A stretch of 64,000 bases of DNA from SCTM01 sp965279655 (GCA_965279655.1 OZ257255.1:4464001-4528000), one strand, 5' to 3'. Positions 24,580-33,504 are shown, counted from the first letter of the stretch. A program made the numbers and translations. The notes: generated by a model from the sequence alone, not told the origin.

Positions 24580-26055
24580 ATGACCACCGCCCGCCGCACC
24601 CTTCTCAAAGTCGGCGCCCTCGGCGCCCTTGCCGCGGCTTCCGGTCCGCGCATGGCCTTCGCCGCCGAAAAGACCGATGTGGTCATCATCGGCGCCGGCC
24701 TCGCGGGTTTGAATGCGGCGCTGATCCTCGCGGAGCAGGGCGCGAACGTCACGGTGCTGGAGGCGAACAGCCGCGTGGGCGGGCGCGCTTTCACCGCGGA
24801 TCACGTCGAAGGTCACCCGGAATTCGGCGCCAGCCAGATCGGACCGGACTACGCGCGCGTGCTCGACGTATGCCAGCGCCTGGGCGTGAAACTCGCGCAA
24901 GGCTCCAACATCAACGCGCCCTACACATTCGCCCTCGGCGGCAAGCTGGTGAAGAAGGAAGACTGGGCCTCGTCCCCGCTGAACAAGACAGTCGGCGCGG
25001 AACGCGCGATCCTGCCGTCGGCGCTGGCCGGCTTCTATTACAAGAAGGGCATGCCCTTCAAAGCGCCGGACGACTGGCTCGAAGCCAACGCCGCGCAATA
25101 CGACATCGAACCCGGCATTTGGTTCAAGAAACTCGGCGCCTCCGACGAAGCCATGCGCCTCATGAACGAAGGCCTGATCGCGCCGGATCTGTGGAACGTG
25201 TCGCTGCTGACGCTGCTGCAAGAAGAAGCGCGCTCCGCCGATATCTTCGGCACCAACAAGCCCGCCGCGAACGGATCGACCTCGGACGGCAAGGACAAGT
25301 TCGAGGCGATGGCGCAGCGCAGCCAGCGCGTTGTCGGCGGTACGTCGCGCCTGCCGGAGGCGATGGCAAAGTCGCTCGGCGATCGCGTAAAGCTGCGAAA
25401 AGTGGTCGCATCCATCGAGATGACGGGTAAGAAAGTCACCGTGCGGTGCCTGGACGGCACCAGCTACACCGGCGACTACGCCATCTCCGCCGTGCCGTTC
25501 CGGCCGCTCAACCGCATCTCCATCGATCCGCCCTTGCAGGGCGCGCAGGCCGAAGCCGTGCGGCATATGCCTTACGCCAACAACAGCCAGATCCACATCC
25601 GCCTCAAGGGTACACCCTTCTGGGAGCAGGACGGGATGGATGCGTCGCTGTGGACCGATGGCGCGCTCACCATCGTGCGTCAGCCCTTTGGTTACGATGG
25701 CTCACGCGATCGTCTCGCGGTTGTGAACACCGGCAAGAAGGGCGACCGCATCGACCAGTTGCCGCCGAAGGAGCGCGGTGAGTACGTGGTGAAGGAGATC
25801 GAGCGCCTGCGTCCGTCCACAAAGGGCAAGATGGAGGTGATCGGCGTGCACTCCTGGCCGCAGTATCAGTTCGTGGAAGGCTGCCGCCACTCCTACAGCC
25901 CGGGCCAGGTCACGCGCTATGCCGTGGATATGATCAAGCCCCACGGCCGCCTGCACTTCGCCGGCGAACATACCCGCCGCCTCGACGTGGGCATGGAATC
26001 GGCCATGGAATCGGGCGAGCGCGCCGCGGTGGAAGTGGTCGCGCGTTTCGCCTAA
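24580..26055 (+). CDS. Tat-exported flavin monoamine oxidase family protein
   Basis: A 491-residue FAD-dependent amine oxidase. Residues 1-28 form a Tat-type signal (TTARRTLLKVGALGALAA, then a cleavage region PRMAFA-AEK). The FAD dinucleotide motif VVIIGAGLAGLNAA comes at about 34-47, then VLEANSRVGGRAF, and near the end LHFAGEHTRRLDVGMESAMESGERAA, the family's FAD C-terminal motif. It would oxidise an amine in the periplasm. The start at 24580 follows AGGAGACTGCC. It lies 116 bases downstream of the ceramide synthase gene on the same strand, so co-transcription is possible. The substrate is not evident. Confidence 0.88.
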   Translation: MTTARRTLLKVGALGALAAASGPRMAFAAEKTDVVIIGAGLAGLNAALILAEQGANVTVLEANSRVGGRAFTADHVEGHPEFGASQIGPDYARVLDVCQRLGVKLAQGSNINAPYTFALGGKLVKKEDWASSPLNKTVGAERAILPSALAGFYYKKGMPFKAPDDWLEANAAQYDIEPGIWFKKLGASDEAMRLMNEGLIAPDLWNVSLLTLLQEEARSADIFGTNKPAANGSTSDGKDKFEAMAQRSQRVVGGTSRLPEAMAKSLGDRVKLRKVVASIEMTGKKVTVRCLDGTSYTGDYAISAVPFRPLNRISIDPPLQGAQAEAVRHMPYANNSQIHIRLKGTPFWEQDGMDASLWTDGALTIVRQPFGYDGSRDRLAVVNTGKKGDRIDQLPPKERGEYVVKEIERLRPSTKGKMEVIGVHSWPQYQFVEGCRHSYSPGQVTRYAVDMIKPHGRLHFAGEHTRRLDVGMESAMESGERAAVEVVARFA

Positions 26056-26096
26056 ACGGCCTTGCGGCCAAGCCCCCGGCCCCTCATATGTGAGCG

Positions 26097-26402
26097 ATGC
26101 TGGGGTTCTATCTTCGTGTGGTGCTATTCATCGTCGGCCTGATCGGCGCGGCGATCCTGTTCGTATTCGCCTTCACCGCCGCCGCGGTGGTCCTGGCCGT
26201 CGTGCTCTTGTTGCTGGCGATCTTCGGGCGCAAGCCACAAATGGAATGGACGTTCGTGCGGTCGGATGGCGAGCGTCAATCACGCGGAAATCTGGGCGGC
26301 GGTCCGATCATCGACCATGACCCGAATGACCTGCCGCCAAGCCAGGCGGATGCCCCGGCGAATGATCGTCGCAACATTCAACTTCCACCGTCACGTGACT
26401 GA
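26097..26402 (+). CDS. small membrane protein of unknown function
   Basis: A 101-residue protein. Residues 3-45 form one long or two tightly packed hydrophobic helices (FYLRVVLFIVGLIGAAILFVF, then AAAVVLAVVLLLLAIF). After them comes a soluble hydrophilic tail with WTFVRSDGERQSRG and a proline/asparagine-rich end. There is no signal cleavage site. Its 3' end overlaps the convergent dmeF gene by 95 bases, which makes either stop worth checking. I recognise no family. Confidence 0.55.
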   Translation: MLGFYLRVVLFIVGLIGAAILFVFAFTAAAVVLAVVLLLLAIFGRKPQMEWTFVRSDGERQSRGNLGGGPIIDHDPNDLPPSQADAPANDRRNIQLPPSRD

Positions 26403-27309
26403 GTTCGGCGATACCGCCGAGCAGCGCTTTGTAATGTGCGGGCGGTTGGGGGTGATGACTCACCACCGTCACCATCGCCGCGAGATGTCCCGGGCCTAGG
26501 CGCCACACATGCAGATCGGCGACGCGATTGTCGCGATCCGCCTCGATGACGCCGCGCACTTTCGCGGCCAGACCGGGCGTCGGCTCCGCGTCCAAGAGGA
26601 TGCGCGCTGTGGTGCGCATCAGCCCGTAGGACCATTGCAGAATCACGGCGCCGCCCACCAGGCCCATGACCGGATCGAGCCAGCCCACCTGGTAGAACCG
26701 CCCGGCGGCGAGGGCGACGATGGCCATCACCGACGTCACGGCGTCGGCGATGACGTGCACGTAGACGGCGCGGAAATTGTGATCGCGATGATGCCCTCCA
26801 TGATCATGTTCGTGGTCATGATCGTGGTCGTGCGCATGGTCATGATCATGGTGCTCGTCGCCGAGCAGGAATGCGCTGACGATGTTCACCAGAAGGCCGA
26901 TCGCCGCGACGATCAAGGCCTCGTCGTAGGCGATGCTGACCGGATTGAGCAGGCGCTGGATGGATTCCCATCCCATCATCAGCGCGATCAGCGCCAGGAT
27001 CAGCGCGGACGCGAAGCCCGCTAGATCGCCCACCTTGCCGGTGCCGAAGCTGTAGGTCTCGTTGGCGGCGTGACGGCGCGCATACATGTAGGCCGCGCTC
27101 GCGATGCCGAGGGCCGCGGCGTGGCTCGCCATATGCCAGCCGTCCGCCAGCAGCGCCATGGAGTTGAACACCGTGCCGGCGGCGATCTCCACCACCATCA
27201 TCACAAGGGTGAGGAGCAGCACTAGCCGCGTGCGGCCTTCGTTACGGTCGTGGGCCATGCCCAGATAACTATGGCTGCGCTGCCACTGGGTCAGTTGCTC
27301 TTCGTGCAT
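26308..27309 (-). CDS. dmeF: DmeF-type CDF divalent cation exporter
   Basis: A 333-residue cation diffusion facilitator of the DmeF type, exporting divalent ions such as Co or Ni (sometimes Zn or Cd) by proton antiport. Six transmembrane helices; metal-site residues occur in ALLADGWHMASHAAAL (helix II) and YVHVIADAVTSVMAIV (helix V). Between helices IV and V is a loop of alternating His and Asp (about 153-178), typical of the subfamily. The cytoplasmic C-terminal domain ends VEVECCDD plus a Gly/His-rich tail. It starts three bases after the molybdoenzyme stop, so the two are probably co-transcribed. The ion is not certain. Confidence 0.9.
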   Translation of the reverse strand: MHEEQLTQWQRSHSYLGMAHDRNEGRTRLVLLLTLVMMVVEIAAGTVFNSMALLADGWHMASHAAALGIASAAYMYARRHAANETYSFGTGKVGDLAGFASALILALIALMMGWESIQRLLNPVSIAYDEALIVAAIGLLVNIVSAFLLGDEHHDHDHAHDHDHDHEHDHGGHHRDHNFRAVYVHVIADAVTSVMAIVALAAGRFYQVGWLDPVMGLVGGAVILQWSYGLMRTTARILLDAEPTPGLAAKVRGVIEADRDNRVADLHVWRLGPGHLAAMVTVVSHHPQPPAHYKALLGGIAELSHVTVEVECCDDHSPGHPPGLAAGHSGHGR

Positions 27310-27312
27310 GTT

Positions 27313-29661
27313 TCAAGCGTCTCGCGAAACGAGTTCCGGCGGCCGCATGGCCTCGGTGGCGGGCAGGGGACCCGTGAATTTCTCGGCTTCCACGAGGCAC
27401 GTGTGGGCCGAAGGTCCTTGGGCAATGCGCGAGGTGCCGACATCGCGCGTGAGCACGTTGGGATTGCCGTGAGTACATAGGGTCAAGCTATTGCCGCGCG
27501 CCCCACCCGGTGCGGTGACCGGGGCGTACCACGCGCCCGTGGCGAGTTGGATCACACCGGGGCGGATCTCCTCCGTCAGCACCGCGCCCGCAAGGCAGGC
27601 ACCGCGATCGTTGAACACGCGCACCACGTCGCCGTCCGCGATGCCGCGCGCGGCAGCGTCGTCGCGATTGATCCACACCGGCTCGCGGCCTTTGATCTTG
27701 CTCGCCTGACTCACCGCGCCGTTGTCGTACTGGCTGTGCAGACGTGTGCGCGGCTGGTTGGAGATCATGTGCAGCGGATAACGTGTCGCGACTTCGCCAC
27801 CGAGCCATTCGGCCGGCTCGTACCAGACCGGGTGCCCCGGGCAATCGTCATAGCCGAAGCTTGCGACGCGCTCGGAGAAGAGCTCGATCTTCCCGGATGG
27901 GGTGGTGAGCTTGTGCGCGGCGGGATCGGCGCGGAAGTCGCCTAGGAACGGCGTTCCCAGCGGCCGGTTCGGCAGCTCGTGATGTCCGGCCGCCCAGAAG
28001 TCCGCGAATGGCGGCATTTGCACATCGATGGTGGCCGCCCGCTTGCGCCATTGATCATAAAGGTGTTCCAGCCACTGCATCTCGGAGCGACCCTCGGTGA
28101 ACTTCTTCGCGAAGCCGAGCCGCTCCGCGAGTGCTTTGAAGATCTCGTGATCCGTGCGCGCCTGGCCGACCGGCTCAACCGCCTTGTGCATGGCCAGAGC
28201 AAAGGTGTCCTGCTGCACCCCGGCGATATCGTTGCGCTCCAGGGCCGTTGCGGCCGGCAGCACGATGTCCGCGTGCTTCGCGAGCGGGTTCCACCACGGC
28301 TCGTGCACGATCACGGTTTCCGGCTGCTGCCAGGCGCGCGCGAGGCGCGGCAGGTCCTGATGGTGGTGGAATGGATTGCCGCCGCACCAATAGATCATTC
28401 GCGCGTCGGGATAGGTGAGGTCGCGGCCGTTGTACTGGAAAGGCTCGCCGGGGTTCTCCAGCATCTCTGCGATGCGGGCCACGGGAATGAAATTGCTCAC
28501 CGCGTTGATGCCTTGCGGCAGGGCCGGCAGCGCGATACGTGAACCATCCGCGCCGATCCCGTTGATGGCGCCGTAACCGAAACCGATGCCGCCGCCCGGC
28601 AATCCGATCTGGCCCAGGATCGCCGCCAGCGCGATGGCCATCCAGTACGGCTGCTCCCCGTGATCGGCGCGCTGCAGCGACCAGCTGATGCTGATCAGCG
28701 TGCGGTGCTTGGCCATCCGGCGCGCGAGATCGCGGAGGGTGTCGGCGGGCAGGCCGGTGATGCGCGCGGCCCAATCCGCGTCCTTCGCGACGCCGTCGCT
28801 CTCGCCGGTGATGTAGGGGCGGAACTTCTCCCAGCCGACGCAATGCGTGCGTAGGAAGCTTTCGTCGTGCAGGTTCTCGGTGATCAGCGTGTGGGCGAGC
28901 GCCAGCATCAGCGCGGTATCCGAATTCGGCCGCGGCGCGAGCCATTCGGCATTCAGGAAGTCCGCCGTGTCGTCCTTGATGGCGGTGATGGACACAAACT
29001 TCACGCCGCGCGCTGCGCATTCCTGCTGACGCTGCTTGGCGATGTGGTGGCCGAAGCCGCCCGAATGGACCTGCGAATTTTTCAGCGCCAGCCCGCCGAA
29101 CGCGACCACCAGTTCGCTGTCGGCGGCGATCTGTTCCCAGGTGTTCATCTTGAGGAGGAATTGCCAGAAGTCCCCCAGCACATGGGGCACGATCACCTCG
29201 GCGGCGGCAGTGGAATAGGTGTTCTGGGAAAAAGTATGGCCGCCGAAGAGATTCAAGAATCGGCGCATCTGGCTTTGGGCGTGATGGAAGCGGCCAGCGC
29301 TGGCCCAGCCGTAGGACCCGGCGTAGATCGCCTTGTTGCCGTGGGCCGTCTTGATGCGCGTCAGTTCCGCGGCGATCAGGTCGAGCGCTTCATCCCACGG
29401 GACAGCGACGAACGGTTCCTCACCGCGGGCGTTGCCGCCGCGCTTCGGTCCGTGTTTCAGCCAGCCGCGCCGGATCATCGGCTGCGGGATGCGCATAGGG
29501 TCGACGATGGCGCCGGGAATCGACTGGCCGATGGGCGAGGGGTCCGGATCGCCGGGGAACGGACGCATGCCGGTCACGCGGCCGCCGCGCACCTCCGCCT
29601 GGTAAGCACCCCAGTGGGTTGCGGTCGGCACAAGCCGTACATTGGTGTCGAGATCGTCCAT
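27313..29661 (-). CDS. BisC/TorA-type molybdopterin oxidoreductase
   Basis: A 782-residue member of the DMSO-reductase family. No N-terminal iron-sulfur cysteine motif is present and there is no Tat signal, so it resembles cytosolic biotin/methionine sulfoxide reductase (BisC). The candidate serine ligand to molybdenum is in FSQNTYSTAAAEVIVPHVLG. GSYGWASAGRFHHAQSQ, LVVAFGGLALKNSQVHSGG, the RMIYWCGGNPFHHHQDL segment and the C-terminal ATGAWYAPV domain follow the family order. It would reduce S- or N-oxides, for instance repairing methionine sulfoxide or recovering biotin. It reads towards dmeF and diverges from the VOC genes. Confidence 0.88.
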   Translation of the reverse strand: MDDLDTNVRLVPTATHWGAYQAEVRGGRVTGMRPFPGDPDPSPIGQSIPGAIVDPMRIPQPMIRRGWLKHGPKRGGNARGEEPFVAVPWDEALDLIAAELTRIKTAHGNKAIYAGSYGWASAGRFHHAQSQMRRFLNLFGGHTFSQNTYSTAAAEVIVPHVLGDFWQFLLKMNTWEQIAADSELVVAFGGLALKNSQVHSGGFGHHIAKQRQQECAARGVKFVSITAIKDDTADFLNAEWLAPRPNSDTALMLALAHTLITENLHDESFLRTHCVGWEKFRPYITGESDGVAKDADWAARITGLPADTLRDLARRMAKHRTLISISWSLQRADHGEQPYWMAIALAAILGQIGLPGGGIGFGYGAINGIGADGSRIALPALPQGINAVSNFIPVARIAEMLENPGEPFQYNGRDLTYPDARMIYWCGGNPFHHHQDLPRLARAWQQPETVIVHEPWWNPLAKHADIVLPAATALERNDIAGVQQDTFALAMHKAVEPVGQARTDHEIFKALAERLGFAKKFTEGRSEMQWLEHLYDQWRKRAATIDVQMPPFADFWAAGHHELPNRPLGTPFLGDFRADPAAHKLTTPSGKIELFSERVASFGYDDCPGHPVWYEPAEWLGGEVATRYPLHMISNQPRTRLHSQYDNGAVSQASKIKGREPVWINRDDAAARGIADGDVVRVFNDRGACLAGAVLTEEIRPGVIQLATGAWYAPVTAPGGARGNSLTLCTHGNPNVLTRDVGTSRIAQGPSAHTCLVEAEKFTGPLPATEAMRPPELVSRDA

Positions 29662-29730
29662 AGTTCCGCCAGTCTAGACGCTTCCGTCGACCGTATGAAA
29701 TGCTGCATCCCTCCAGGGAAGGACCATCCC

Positions 29731-30240
29731 ATGCGCCCAATCGCTCTGCTTGCAGCCGCGCTACTGTTCGCCGCCGGGCCAGCCATGGCCGAGGGGGTTT
29801 CATCGACCTATCTGCGCACGGCGATTTTCGTGAAAGATCGCGCCGCGACTGTCAAATTCTTCCGCGATGTCATGGGCTACGAGGAACTGGATACCACGCC
29901 GACCGAGGCGAGTGACTCCCTCGGGTTGCCCAAGGATGCAAAAGTCACACTCACCGGCATGAAGTCCAAGGACGGGGCGGGTCTCAGCATCATGGGCGTC
30001 GAGAGCCCAAAGTTCGCCGCCCTTCCGCGCGCGAAAGGCATCGCAAATTCCGCCGGCGACGTGATGCTGGTGCACCAGGTTACCGGCATTGCAGAGATTC
30101 ACGCGCGTGCGAAGGCCGGCGGGTACGAGGTCCTCATGGCGCCCAAGCTGTCGCGCACGGGGCGATCCATGCAGATGTTCCTGCGGGATCCCAACCATGT
30201 GCGTCTTGAACTTTATGAACTGTTGCCGACCTCAAAGTAG
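29731..30240 (+). CDS. exported VOC (glyoxalase-fold) protein 1
   Basis: A 169-residue vicinal-oxygen-chelate fold protein with an N-terminal signal peptide (MRPIALLAAALLFAAGPAMA-EG), so it should act outside the cytoplasm. The core starts YLRTAIFVKDRAATVKFFRDVMGYEEL and ends MQMFLRDPNHVRLELYELLP, the usual glyoxalase/bleomycin-resistance beta-alpha-beta pattern. AGGGAAGGACC precedes the ATG at 29731. It is the first of three VOC genes and clearly paralogous to the second. VOC proteins include lyases, isomerases, dioxygenases and binding proteins. I cannot say which this is. Confidence 0.8.
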   Translation: MRPIALLAAALLFAAGPAMAEGVSSTYLRTAIFVKDRAATVKFFRDVMGYEELDTTPTEASDSLGLPKDAKVTLTGMKSKDGAGLSIMGVESPKFAALPRAKGIANSAGDVMLVHQVTGIAEIHARAKAGGYEVLMAPKLSRTGRSMQMFLRDPNHVRLELYELLPTSK

Positions 30241-30249
30241 GAAGTGCCG

Positions 30250-30771
30250 ATGCGAAAAGTTGCCGCATGTCTGTGGAGTTTGATGCTCTCCGCACCCGTT
30301 GTCGCGGCGGAGCCCGCGCCGACCGCCACGCTGGAGCGGGTTGTGCTGCTCGTGCGCGATCGTCCGGCGGTGGTCGCATTCTATCGCGACGTGCTGGGCT
30401 ATAAGGAGGAGGGCACCACCATCGGCGCCGGCCCCTATCCCGAGGGAAACCCGTTCGGGTTCCCCGGCGGCTCGCACATCGATCTGACGTATGTGAAATC
30501 CACTGACGGCGCCTTTATCGCGGTCATGAGCACCGACGCGAAATTGCCCGATGTCGTGCAGCCGGCGGGAAATGTCGCCGCGTGGAACGGCGTGACGCTG
30601 GTGCACGTGGTGAAGGGCGTCGACGAAATCTACAACCGTGCGAAGGCCGCCGGCGTCGTTATCACGCAGCCGCCGACGCTGTCGCGCTCCGGGCGTTCGC
30701 GCCAGCTGTTCATCCGCGACCCGGTGGGAACGCGCCTCGAGTTGAACGAGATGTTGCCGGGCAAGAAATAA
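30250..30771 (+). CDS. exported VOC (glyoxalase-fold) protein 2
   Basis: A 173-residue VOC protein with a signal peptide (MRKVAACLWSLMLSAPVVAA-EP). LERVVLLVRDRPAVVAFYRDVLGYKEE and RQLFIRDPVGTRLELNEMLPG mirror the first VOC protein closely, including the shared LSRxGRS segment, which shows tandem duplication. The ATG at 30250 lies nine bases after the stop of the previous gene, whose end supplies the AGGAAG ribosome site. It probably works on the same compound class as its neighbour, and function is otherwise unknown. Confidence 0.8.
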   Translation: MRKVAACLWSLMLSAPVVAAEPAPTATLERVVLLVRDRPAVVAFYRDVLGYKEEGTTIGAGPYPEGNPFGFPGGSHIDLTYVKSTDGAFIAVMSTDAKLPDVVQPAGNVAAWNGVTLVHVVKGVDEIYNRAKAAGVVITQPPTLSRSGRSRQLFIRDPVGTRLELNEMLPGKK

Positions 30772-30783
30772 CGGGGGTTCGTC

Positions 30784-31257
30784 ATGGTCCACGCCATTCT
30801 AAGGCGCACGACGTTCGTCGTCGCAAACGCAGAAGAATCCGCCGCGTTCTATATGAACGTGTTCGGCTGGACCAAGTGGTACGAGAACAAGGCGGTGCCG
30901 GTGCACGAGAAGTTCCCGCCCGCCGCGCCCCACAATGCGCCGTGTCATCTCATCCTGTTGAAGGTGGAGCACCCGGACATCGGCATGCTGGGTCTCATCC
31001 AGTATCTCGATCCGCCTTTCGACGTGGGCATCAAGAAAAACCGTACCAAGGTGCAGCTGGGGGAGACCGTCTTGGTGATCGAAAGCGCGGACGTGGATGG
31101 CTGCTATGAGCGCGCCGTGAAAGCGGGTGCCACCATCATTGCGCCGCCGACGGATTGGGACGTGCCCGGCTTCGACGGCAAGAGCAAGATCCTGCTGCGC
31201 ACCATGTCGATGTTCGATCCCAATGGGATCTATATGGAAGTGAACCACCGCAAATGA
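30784..31257 (+). CDS. cytoplasmic VOC family protein 3
   Basis: A 157-residue VOC-fold protein without signal peptide: ILRRTTFVVANAEESAAFYMNVFGWTKWYE at the start and MSMFDPNGIYMEVN at the end, the glyoxalase-like pattern of paired modules. It is less similar to the two preceding paralogues. GGGGGTTCGTC stands before its ATG, 12 bases after the preceding stop. Its own stop overlaps the start of the next gene (ATGA). All four genes look like one transcription unit. The substrate is unknown. Confidence 0.82.
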   Translation: MVHAILRRTTFVVANAEESAAFYMNVFGWTKWYENKAVPVHEKFPPAAPHNAPCHLILLKVEHPDIGMLGLIQYLDPPFDVGIKKNRTKVQLGETVLVIESADVDGCYERAVKAGATIIAPPTDWDVPGFDGKSKILLRTMSMFDPNGIYMEVNHRK

Positions 31258-31937
31258 TGCGTATCGCGATTATCATTCTGGCGTTCATCGCCGGCCCGGC
31301 GTTCGCGCAGTACACCACCAAGCCCGCGTCGCCGGACGGCATCGGTAAGGTCTACATGGGCCGCGAGATTGCCCATGTGATGGGGCATCAGGCGGCGGAT
31401 TGGCTAGAACGTCCGGAGCGGGATCAGGAAGAGGGCACATCGAAGCTGATACCGCTGCTGGGAATCAAGCCGGGCGACGTGCTCGCCGATATCGGCGCGG
31501 GCACGGGCTATTTCAGCTTCCGCATGGCGAAGGTAGCCGCTCAGGGCAAAGTCTACGCTGTCGATATCCAGCAGGAGATGCTGGACATCATCGAACAGCG
31601 CAAGCCGTCGGAAGGCGCCAAAGTGGTCACGGTGCTGGGCACGATTTCAGATCCCAAGCTGCCGCCGAATGCGGTCGACCTCATTCTTCTGGTCGATGCC
31701 TATCATGAGTTCTCCGAACCCAAGGAGATGGGCGAGGGCATGGTGCGTGGGCTGAAATCCGGCGGGCGCATCGCCCTCGTGGAATACCGCGCCGAAGACG
31801 CGCGCGTGCCGATCAAGACGCTGCATAAGATGAGCGAGGCACAGGCGCGTCGCGAGATGGAGTCGCTCGGCCTACGCTGGGTCAAGACCGAGAAAGGCCT
31901 GCCCTGGCAGCATGTGATGTTCTTCGAGAAGCCCTAA
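31254..31937 (+). CDS. signal-peptide-bearing class I methyltransferase-fold protein
   Basis: A 227-residue protein with a clear export signal (MMRIAIIILAFIAGPAFA-QY) followed by a class I SAM methyltransferase fold. Motif I is VLADIGAGTGYFSFRMA, the acidic end of strand 2 is YAVDIQQEM, and VDLILLVDAYHEF is motif IV. SAM is not expected in the periplasm, so the export signal is at odds with catalysis unless the segment acts as a membrane anchor with the domain inside. Its ATG overlaps the third VOC stop. It converges directly with the quinone-reductase-like gene, with no bases between the stops. Confidence 0.8.
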   Translation: MMRIAIIILAFIAGPAFAQYTTKPASPDGIGKVYMGREIAHVMGHQAADWLERPERDQEEGTSKLIPLLGIKPGDVLADIGAGTGYFSFRMAKVAAQGKVYAVDIQQEMLDIIEQRKPSEGAKVVTVLGTISDPKLPPNAVDLILLVDAYHEFSEPKEMGEGMVRGLKSGGRIALVEYRAEDARVPIKTLHKMSEAQARREMESLGLRWVKTEKGLPWQHVMFFEKP

Positions 31938-32936
31938 TCAGGCATTTGGCAGAAGGATTACCTTGCCGTCTCGTTCTGTCCCGGTGCGAAGCGCTTGGGC
32001 AAAGGCCTCCGCGTAGCGCGCAAGCGGATAGGTGGCGGCGATGGCGGCGCGCAGACGCCCGTCCGCGATCTTGGCGCCCAAATCCGCATACAGCGCGCGG
32101 ACTGTCTCCTGGCTTCGCGCCGCAAGTCCGCGGCCCGTGCTCATGCCCACCAGCTTGATGTTGCGCCAGAACAGTTCGCGGAAATGCACCTGGCACATCT
32201 GGCCGGAGATGTAGCCGTAGTTCACCACCGTGCCGCCGTTGGCGACGCAGTGGGCGATACGATTGGTCGCTGTACCCGCCACCATATCGATGCCGACCGG
32301 CAGCTGCGCCCCGCCGGTGGCCGCATCGACGCGGCGCTTGAGTTCCTTCTCGTCGTCGCTGTCGAGAATCACGGCGTCGGCGCCCAGGGCCGTGAGTTCC
32401 GCGATCATTTCCGGCCGGCGCACCACATTCACCGTGCGGATGCCGCGTTCCTTGGCGAGCACGATGAGATAGCGCCCACAATTTGAATTGGCGCCGTTCT
32501 GCAAAATCCAATCGCCGGGCGCGAAGGTGCCGAAGTCCTCCAGTAAAATAACGGCGGTCATGCCGTTGACGGCCATGAGGGCGAGTTGCACCGCATCGCC
32601 TTCCGGCGCGGGAAAAGTCGTCGCGGCGGGCGCGACGACTTTTTGCGCGTATGCACCGACGTTCCGGGGCGGAAACGCCCGGTCGCCCACTTTAAATTCG
32701 GTCACCCCCGCGCCGATCCTTTCCACGCGTCCAACGCCCTCGAAGCCGCAGGCGAAGGGGAACGCATCTTTGCGGAAGCCTTCCTCGCCCATCATGACCT
32801 TGATGTCGGCGAGGTGGATCGCGGCTGCTTCCATAACGATCACGAGTTCACCCGGGCCGGGCTCCGGCTCCGGCAGGTCGACCATCTTGACGACCTGCGC
32901 CGGGTCGCCGTGAGCCATGAGGTGAAGGGCTTTCAT
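31938..32936 (-). CDS. NADPH:quinone reductase-like medium-chain dehydrogenase
   Basis: A 332-residue MDR-superfamily protein of the zinc-independent quinone/enoyl reductase type. The GroES-like N-terminus (ELVIVMEAAAIHLADIKVMMGEEG, FACGFEGVGRVERIGAGV) is followed by a Rossmann fold (GDWILQNGANSNCGRYLIVLAKERG). The structural-zinc cysteine cluster of alcohol dehydrogenases is absent. It follows cobU with a four-base ATGA overlap, so the two are co-translated, though no link with cobalamin chemistry is evident. Substrate unknown. Confidence 0.85.
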   Translation of the reverse strand: MKALHLMAHGDPAQVVKMVDLPEPEPGPGELVIVMEAAAIHLADIKVMMGEEGFRKDAFPFACGFEGVGRVERIGAGVTEFKVGDRAFPPRNVGAYAQKVVAPAATTFPAPEGDAVQLALMAVNGMTAVILLEDFGTFAPGDWILQNGANSNCGRYLIVLAKERGIRTVNVVRRPEMIAELTALGADAVILDSDDEKELKRRVDAATGGAQLPVGIDMVAGTATNRIAHCVANGGTVVNYGYISGQMCQVHFRELFWRNIKLVGMSTGRGLAARSQETVRALYADLGAKIADGRLRAAIAATYPLARYAEAFAQALRTGTERDGKVILLPNA

Positions 32937-33457
32937 GGCGATGCCTTCTTGAGGGTGAGGGGAAGGCCGGCGACGACGAGCGTGACTTCGTCCGCCATGG
33001 CCGCCATGCGCTGATTCATGCGGCCGCTGGCATCGCGGAATGCGCGGCCCAGGGGTGTTTCCGGCACTAGGCCGTTGCCGACTTCATTTGAGACCAGCCA
33101 CAGATCGCCCACGAACGCTTTTGCCGCGTGCTCGAGATCGCGCAGCTCATCGTCAATGGCAGCATCCTTCAGCATCAGATTGCTCAGCCAGATCGTCAGG
33201 CAGTCGATCACCGCGCAGCTTTGCGCGGGGACGAATGCGATCGCGCGTGCGACCGCAAGCGGCGCCTCGATCGTGCGCCATGCGGGCCCGCGCGACGCCC
33301 GATGCGCGTCGATCCGCGCAGACATTTCAGCGTCAAACGGTTCCGCGGTCGCGATCATCACAAGGGATCGGCCGACGGCGGCGGCCTGTTCAGCGCTGGT
33401 CTGCGCATAGGTGCTTTTGCCCGACCGGGCCCCGCCAAGAATGAGATGGATGGTCAT
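32933..33457 (-). CDS. cobU: CobU/CobP adenosylcobinamide kinase and guanylyltransferase
   Basis: A 174-residue bifunctional enzyme that phosphorylates adenosylcobinamide and adds GMP to give AdoCbi-GDP. The P-loop LILGGARSGKST is at about 5-16, IDAHRASRG contains the histidine region that takes GMP, and VSNEVGNGLVPETPLGRAFRD is the signature C-terminal motif. Length is normal. I start at the ATG at 33457; the frame runs on to 33532 without a ribosome site. It is divergent from the riboswitch-led B12 operon and supplies the step missing there (called CobP in the Pseudomonas naming). Confidence 0.93.
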   Translation of the reverse strand: MTIHLILGGARSGKSTYAQTSAEQAAAVGRSLVMIATAEPFDAEMSARIDAHRASRGPAWRTIEAPLAVARAIAFVPAQSCAVIDCLTIWLSNLMLKDAAIDDELRDLEHAAKAFVGDLWLVSNEVGNGLVPETPLGRAFRDASGRMNQRMAAMADEVTLVVAGLPLTLKKASP

Positions 33458-33504
33458 GCCGCCTCGTTGACGCGCGAATACCGCGGAGATATACCACCTT
33501 CCAG

